Assembly: GCA_039619475.1 (NCBI GenBank)
Contig: CM077115.1
Span: 103,925,893 to 103,989,892 of the forward strand
DNA from: Icerya purchasi
Lineage: Eukaryota; Arthropoda; Insecta; Hemiptera; Monophlebidae
Length of the DNA: 64,000 bases
Direction: 5' to 3'
Shown: piece by piece, positions 59,270 to 64,000 of the stretch
Position numbering within the stretch: position 1 is the first letter of the stretch
How the letters are laid out: each line of letters begins with the position of its first letter
Made by a program: the position numbers and the translations under genes
Notes under the pieces: model-generated
Database searches by the model: none
Seen by the model: only the letters and a program-made list of their open reading frames with translations
Told to the model about the DNA's origin: nothing

Positions 59270-60253
59270 ATGCCCAAAAGATTAAGATCTCAACTTTCTA
59301 GAAATAGTTCCGAGGCGAGGGCATCAAAAATACGTCGTAATGGAGAATCTTCATCAGAAACTGAAAATCGTCTTGCAAGTCAGAGAGAATACGCGACGCA
59401 ATCGCATGCCAGAGAGTCGAGTATCGAGCGTTCGCAGCGGCTTGGAGAGCAAAATATTAGAAATATACAGGCTCGCACTAGGGAATCGAGCTCTGAGCGT
59501 TTCCAACGCCTTCGAGATCAGAGAGAAAGTCAACAGACGTCAACGACTAGAGTTCGTAATCGAGTTTTAGCTCACAGTAACAGATCGGCTTTCAGATACG
59601 ATCCACAGATCGATTATGCTCAACAGTCTTCCGTCCAAATCGGAGCCATGAATAAGATCGGCTCTAAGTGTTCTGGCAAAAAATGGGCCAATGAACCTAA
59701 TGGTATATGCTATGCTTCTGGAAAAGTTAGTCTCTTCAATATTCAGGAGCCGCCACAGGCAATAAAAAATCTTTTGACAAATAATCATTCCCTATCTGGA
59801 CATTTTTTAACCAACATATGTAGGTACAATAGCCTTTTTCAAATGACTTCGTTTGGCGCGAAAGAAATTAGAGAAGAAAATTTTATGCCAACTTTTAAAA
59901 TAGAGGGACAAGTATATCATCTTATAGGTAGCCTTTTACCACCATTAGGTCAAAATCCACAATACTTGCAGATATATTTCATTTCAGACGCAGATCAGCT
60001 ATTGTTGCGATCAAACATAGCTCCAACGCTAAACATTGATTTAATTAACGAACTACAGACCGCACTGAATAGCCACAATGTATACATACGAAGTTTTAAA
60101 CAAAACTTAGAACTTAACTCTTCGGATAATTTAAAGTTAATTATTCATTCCGACCACCCACCGCAGACAGCACACCCGGGTAGATATAATGCTCCAGCTG
60201 TAAACGAGGTAGCCGTTTTCTTGGTTGACAAAGAAAAAGGCCCCGAGATATAG
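59270..60253 (+). pseudogene. Helitron replicase/helicase, N-terminal segment
   Basis: I start it at MPKRLRSQLSRNSSEARASK (59270). The in-frame ATG at 59222 adds 16 residues and is less typical. Repeated RESSxERxQRL units (about residues 35-90) precede the Helitron-like N domain: KCSGKKWANEPNGICYASGK, LFQMTSFGAKE, FKIEGQVYHLIGSLLPP. The frame ends at 60253, where the normal continuation shifts frame (RDIVLHVETANL), and it shifts again near 60280. 327 residues in this segment. Confidence 0.85.
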
Positions 60254-60275
60254 TGCTGCACGTAGAAACGGCCAA

Positions 60276-60660
60276 CTTAAAAGGGTCTCTGAGTTACACC
60301 GATCGTATGATCCACTACAGTATCCCTTAATGTTCTTAATGGGAGAAGACTGTTATTATTTGACCATTCCTCAGCAAGGTACAGCGCGTAACAAAACTGT
60401 GACGTGCATGCAATTTTATGCATTTAGGTTGATGATTAGAGCTAACTGTTTTAATCCATTACATTGTTACAAGAACTTATTTAGTCAATATATTGTCGAT
60501 ATGATGGCAAAAATGATATCAGAAAGATTGAATTACATATGTTGTAATCAACAGAGACTGAGTACTGATGAATGAATATCTCAGAGACGCTTTAAATCAA
60601 GACGCAAATGTTGACCCATCAAATATTGGTCAACGCATAATCTTGCCATCTTGGTGAAGA
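60276..60660 (+). pseudogene. Helitron Rep region remnant
   Basis: Reads KRVSELHRSYDPLQYPLMF, YYLTIPQQGT, MQFYAFRLM and LFSQYIVDMMAKMISERLNY to a stop at 60575. A frameshift follows, then EYLRDALNQDANVDPSNIGQ to about 60650. At this point the Rep catalytic part (HUH metal site and two-tyrosine motif) should begin but is absent: within about 20 bases the sequence passes to codons from after the Rep domain. Interpreted as an internal deletion. Confidence 0.8.
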
Positions 60661-61590
60661 AGTAGTTGGCCATCCAGGCATAAAAAAAGATGCCGCTTTA
60701 GGAAGAGTCTACAGTGTACATCCTTCTCAATCAGAGTGTTTTTATCTTAAGATTTGCTACATCACGTACGCGGTCCACCTTCATTTGAGTACTTAAAAAC
60801 CGTTGACGGAGTTCTCAAAGAGACCTATCAAGCAGCTTGCCGTGACAGAGGTTTGCTAGAAAACGATGACCATTAGGAAAATACTCTGAGAGAAGCATCG
60901 CTTTCGCAATGTCCAGTACAACTGAGAGAGTTGTTTGTGGTCATACTTTTATTTTGTCAGCCATTGGAACCATTAAAATTATGGGACAATTTCAAAGACG
61001 ATTTATGTGAAGATATTAGACAAAGAATCAGACAGCAAAATCAAGACTTCGCCTTACTATACAGTGAGGACGTTTATAGCGGAGGTTTGATACGAATAGA
61101 AAATAAACTTTTGCAATTAAATGATAAAAGCCTAAGTAATTTTGGATTACCTGCTTCAGTTCGTACAGAAAACAATGCTACAGATACAATGGAACATCAC
61201 TATAATACAAATAATTTGACCGCTTTTGTCAATGAAAACCTGCCAAAATTAGTCCCAGATCAAAAATATGTTTTTGAGACTGTAGTCGATAGCGTGAATA
61301 ATGACAAAAGAATTTTTTTTTTTTTGGATGCGCCGGGTGACACTGGAAAGACGTTTCTTGCAAATTTGATATTTGCTAAGATAAGACAATCAGGGAAGAT
61401 AGCGATAGTAGTTGCTTCGTCAGGAATTGCTGCAACTCTCTTAAAGGATGGAAAAACTGCTCATTCTACTTTTAAACTTCCGCTATCCGTAAATCTTGAG
61501 CAACAATCTATATGTTCTATCCGCAAAAATGGGCCTCTTGGTAAATTACTACAAGATGCCTCATTAATTATGTGGGATAATTCACCATGA
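60660..61590 (+). pseudogene. Helitron helicase N-terminal part (Walker A)
   Basis: Reads VVGHPGIKKDAALGRVYSVHPSQSECFY with frameshifts. From 60931 one frame of 219 residues runs CQPLEPLKLWDNFKDDLCEDI, LVPDQKYVFETVV, then DAPGDTGKTF (Walker A, about residues 133-142), VVASSGIAATLL and GKTAHSTFKLP. It stops after LIMWDN. Family members have GPGGTGKTF and a WDE Walker B. Here Gly is replaced by Asp in Walker A, and Walker B is broken at the stop. Confidence 0.85.
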
Positions 61591-61808
61591 GCCATAGAGC
61601 ATATATAGAGGCCGTGGACAGAACCTTAAAAGATCTTAGAAACTCCTCTGCTCTCCTGGGCGGGATTACTTTTGTATTTGCTGGAGATTTCCGACAGACT
61701 CTTCCCGTCATTAACAGAGGTACACGAGCAGATATCATCAAAGCATGCTTGAAATCGTCTCCCTTATGGACTTCGATTGAAAATTTTAAAAATTACGGAC
61801 GAATATGA
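61587..61808 (+). pseudogene. Helitron helicase middle part (motif III)
   Basis: MSHRAYIEAVDRTLKDLRNSSALLGG then FVFAGDFRQTLPVI, the PIF1/RecD-like helicase motif III. It follows the preceding stop immediately in another frame and stops at 61808, before the expected TTNMR motif. Confidence 0.85.
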
Positions 61809-61902
61809 AAGCTCACTATAATGTAATCACAGATAGTGATTTTCCACAACAACTGCTAAAACTTGGGGAAGGAATTTTTCCCACTTCAAATTTAAGCAGA
61901 AA

Positions 61903-62628
61903 TTGCGACATCCTTCTGGTGAGTCTCTAGGTCAAATAGTCAATAATTTAGAAATTTTAATAGATGCAGTATACCCTGACATCGAGAATTTGCACGAAAA
62001 GGACTTCCATTGGTTGTGTTCTAGGGCAATAGTGTTACCTAAGAATAATACTGTCAATAAAATAAACAATCTGATTATTCAAAAAGTCCCCGGCCAAATA
62101 AAAAATTACAAATCGATCGACACCATGACTAATATCGAAGACGCAGCCCATTATCCACAGGAATTTTTAAATTCACTAAACCCTTCTGGACTACCAGCGC
62201 ATGAATTGTCGTTAAAAATTGGAATTCCAATCATGCTTTTGAGAAATTTAAGCCCTCCGAGCATGTGCAATGGGACGAGGTGGCTTATTAAGGAATTGAA
62301 GGACAATTTAATTATAGCGACCATTATCACCGGCTCAGCAGCTGGTCAGCTAGCTTATATACCGAGGATACCGATGATCCCAACTGATCTGCCAATCCCA
62401 TTTAAACGGCTTCAATTTCCGGTAAAAACATCTTTCGCGTTAACAATTAACAAGTCCCAAGGCCAAACCTTCGAATTAATAGGGATCGACCTACGAAAAG
62501 AATGTTTTACTCATGGCCAACTGTATGTTGGCCTATCGCGGATCGGAGCTCCTGAAAATCAATTTATTTTGCTGCCACAAAATAAAACAACATCAAATAT
62601 CGTTTACAGGGAAGCTCTGACTCGATAA
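61903..62628 (+). pseudogene. Helitron helicase C-terminal part (motifs V and VI)
   Basis: 240 open codons: AIVLPKNNTVNKINN, then HELSLKIGIPIMLLRNL, NGTRW, FPVKTSFALTINKSQGQTF (motif V), HGQLYVGLSRI (motif VI) and YREAL, then the stop. The natural C-terminus is intact. The upstream end is a frameshift, so no start codon applies. Confidence 0.88.
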
Positions 62629-63216
62629 ATTTAATGGCTTTTGTTTTGTAGATATCGTTTTACAAACATTAGAAATAAAAATGAAATAATCAAACATTAA
62701 GGTGCCGTGACGCTCTTCCAATAACATAACAAATACAATTAGTGTAGATGCATAATTTATGTATATCATATTCATTTATAACACTACATGCCAATATTTT
62801 AAGAGCCATATACAGCGGACATTAAAATACTGTTAATATTCTGTTTATAATACTGGCTGGATTACATGGACCATACTTTACTGTGTAGGTTGCCGTGTTA
62901 TCCTGCTGATTCAATGAAACGCGCCTATAAATGGCGTTTAATTAACCATTAATATTTCAAATTCTTCATGGGACTCTATGGGCCATACTTCACTGTATAG
63001 GTCACCATGTTGTCCCACTGGTTTTATAAAACATGCTTATTCCGGTTACAATTCTATTATTATCTTCGACTCAATCCTTCATTGGAAGGATGTGTTGGCT
63101 ATTACATGGTTAGCAAATATAAGGAGTTGAGGTCACGAGCACTGTTTATGGTTCTTACCAGTACAGTGAAAAAAAAAAAAAAAAAAAAAAAAATTCATTA
63201 AAATAATAATAACCAA
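62629..63216. other. Insert between Helitron modules: diverged tandem repeat ending in poly(A)
   Basis: Two related units, GGACCATACTTTACTGTGTAGGTTGCCGTG (62868 on) and GGGCCATACTTCACTGTATAGGTCACCATG (62976 on), lie about 108 bp apart. A tract of about 24 A at 63169-63192 follows GTACAGTG. It could be a SINE-like or retrotransposed non-coding RNA sequence. No coding motif. Confidence 0.6.
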
Positions 63217-63519
63217 GGCGAGGGCATCAAAAATACGTCGTAATGGAGAATATTCATTAGAAACTGAAAATCGTCTTGCAAGTCAGAGAGAATATGCGTC
63301 GCAATCGCGTGCCGGAGAGTCAAGTATCGAGCGTTCCAAGCGGCTTGCTGAACAAAATTTGAGAATCTCTCAAGTCCGCGCGAGCTTGAAGAGTAAAATA
63401 TTAGAAATATACAAGCTCGCACTAGGGAATCGAGCTCTGAGCGTTCCCAACGCCTTCAAGATCAGAGAGGAAGACAACAGAATTATAATTCACGTGAGCA
63501 ACGCCGCGGGCACAGCTAG
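63217..63519 (+). mobile_element. Second Helitron fragment: 5' coding piece fused to 3' end
   Basis: Begins GGCGAGGGCATCAAAAATACG, nearly identical to 59314 onward (the RESSSER-repeat codons), with extra and rearranged repeat units. It then runs into the Helitron 3' end with CTAG at 63516-63519. Resembles a non-autonomous Helitron. Confidence 0.75.
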
Positions 63520-64000
63520 TATTTAATAAAATCATTACGTAAGTTTCAATAAAACATTATAGCTAAGAAATGTACATTTTTCTGCATACTACCTTAAATG
63601 TTTGCTTTGTATAAATGTATAAAATTTATAATGAAATTTGTTTAGGTGAAAGTTAAGATTGCATATTTAAACAAGTTGGTAGCACTATAACTTGGAGGGT
63701 CATCAAAACCATCCACTTATGTACACATTTATCAAAAAATTCTTTTTACTTTGTATATACACACATAACCACATTAAACATACATAATTATTTTCTAAAT
63801 CTTTTTCTGAATTTCTATTAAATAATATAATTATAAATTTTCAAATGTAATGTGTCAAATGATTAAAATTTCCACTATCGAGAAATTGATAATAATTAAA
63901 ATTTTTCTTATAAACTTCCCATTGGGTTCTACATATTAAAAAACACACAGATATAATTAAATATTCAGTAATTTTTTCCTGGTGATTACAATAACTTCTT
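63520..64000. other. Non-coding window edge
   Basis: AT-rich flank after the Helitron end. Nothing recognised. Confidence 0.55.

Larger units (their letters stand above)
58857..63519 (+). mobile_element. Helitron region (TC...CTAG), coding copy broken
   Basis: The 5' end A|TCTATACTAATATTATAAAA with the following GAAAGATTTAATTGTTTGTT is a typical insect Helitron start. The 3' end GCCGCGGGC...CTAG|T has a short hairpin-forming GC palindrome just before CTAG, and the flanks A and T fit Helitron insertion between A and T. The interior encodes a Rep/PIF1-like helicase polyprotein from about 59270 to 62628 in at least five frames. Then come an unrelated insert (about 62650-63195) and a second piece of Helitron 5' coding sequence fused to the 3' end. 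Whether 58857-63519 moved as one unit or is two elements is unresolved. Confidence 0.82.

Noticed and set aside
61329..61590. Helitron helicase segment as a host PIF1 gene
   Set aside because: It lies between Helitron termini, is split over several frames, has Helitron-type YREAL and N-terminal repeats, and lacks introns.
1..64000. CRISPR array, tRNA or rRNA genes, and a prokaryotic defence or metabolic cluster
   Set aside because: No regularly spaced repeats, cloverleaf or rRNA motifs were seen, and the DNA is eukaryotic with spliceosomal introns.

Overview
The window is AT-rich, intron-bearing eukaryotic DNA, most likely from an insect. It holds one intact protein-coding gene and a dense population of decayed transposable elements. 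The insect assignment rests on the gene (an activin type II receptor of the Punt type, with many AT-rich introns) and on the repeat mixture: Helitron, mariner, hAT, piggyBac-like elements and truncated LINEs. A hemipteran is a plausible guess, but nothing here proves it. There is no bacterial-style gene arrangement, and no rRNA, CRISPR array or tRNA was recognised.

The real gene runs on the minus strand from 54660 (start codon) to 30488 (stop end). Ten exons join in phase through GT-AG introns into a 519-residue type II activin/BMP receptor serine/threonine kinase (Punt/ACVR2). It has a signal peptide, a cysteine-rich ligand-binding domain ending in CCCEGxxC, one membrane helix, and a complete kinase with G-loop, VAVK, HRD, DFG and APE motifs. 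Its introns carry several foldback elements, a mariner, a LINE tail, and a MITE-like element that ends 25 bp from a 3' splice site.

Left flank (1-30.4 kb): LINE endonuclease and reverse-transcriptase fragments lie at 1-250, 2.5-5.1, 6.2-6.8, 10.1-10.8, 16.8-17.1 and 27.5-28.3 kb. A piggyBac-like non-autonomous element with TTAA flanks lies at 7502-8626. A hAT element with a perfect 8-bp target duplication lies at 13119-14181, and a short hAT-like MITE at 15174-15546. A perfect 106-bp inverted repeat pair (14552-14657 and 17763-17868) brackets 3.3 kb. From 17.9 to 27.5 kb I see mostly AT-rich non-coding DNA.

Right flank (54.7-64 kb): a hAT element (56791-58777) contains a nested LINE tail. 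After it comes a Helitron region (58857-63519) with canonical TC...CTAG ends. Its Rep/helicase polyprotein is broken by frameshifts and has lost the Rep catalytic core. A second, 5'-derived Helitron fragment and a poly(A)-tailed insert lie near its 3' end.

I found no new multi-gene system. The most unusual features are structural: the 2.3-kb imperfect palindrome inside a receptor intron, whose arms differ by one tandem-repeat unit; two further intronic foldbacks; the perfect 106-bp inverted repeat; and an out-of-frame upstream ATG that overlaps the receptor's signal-peptide codons.
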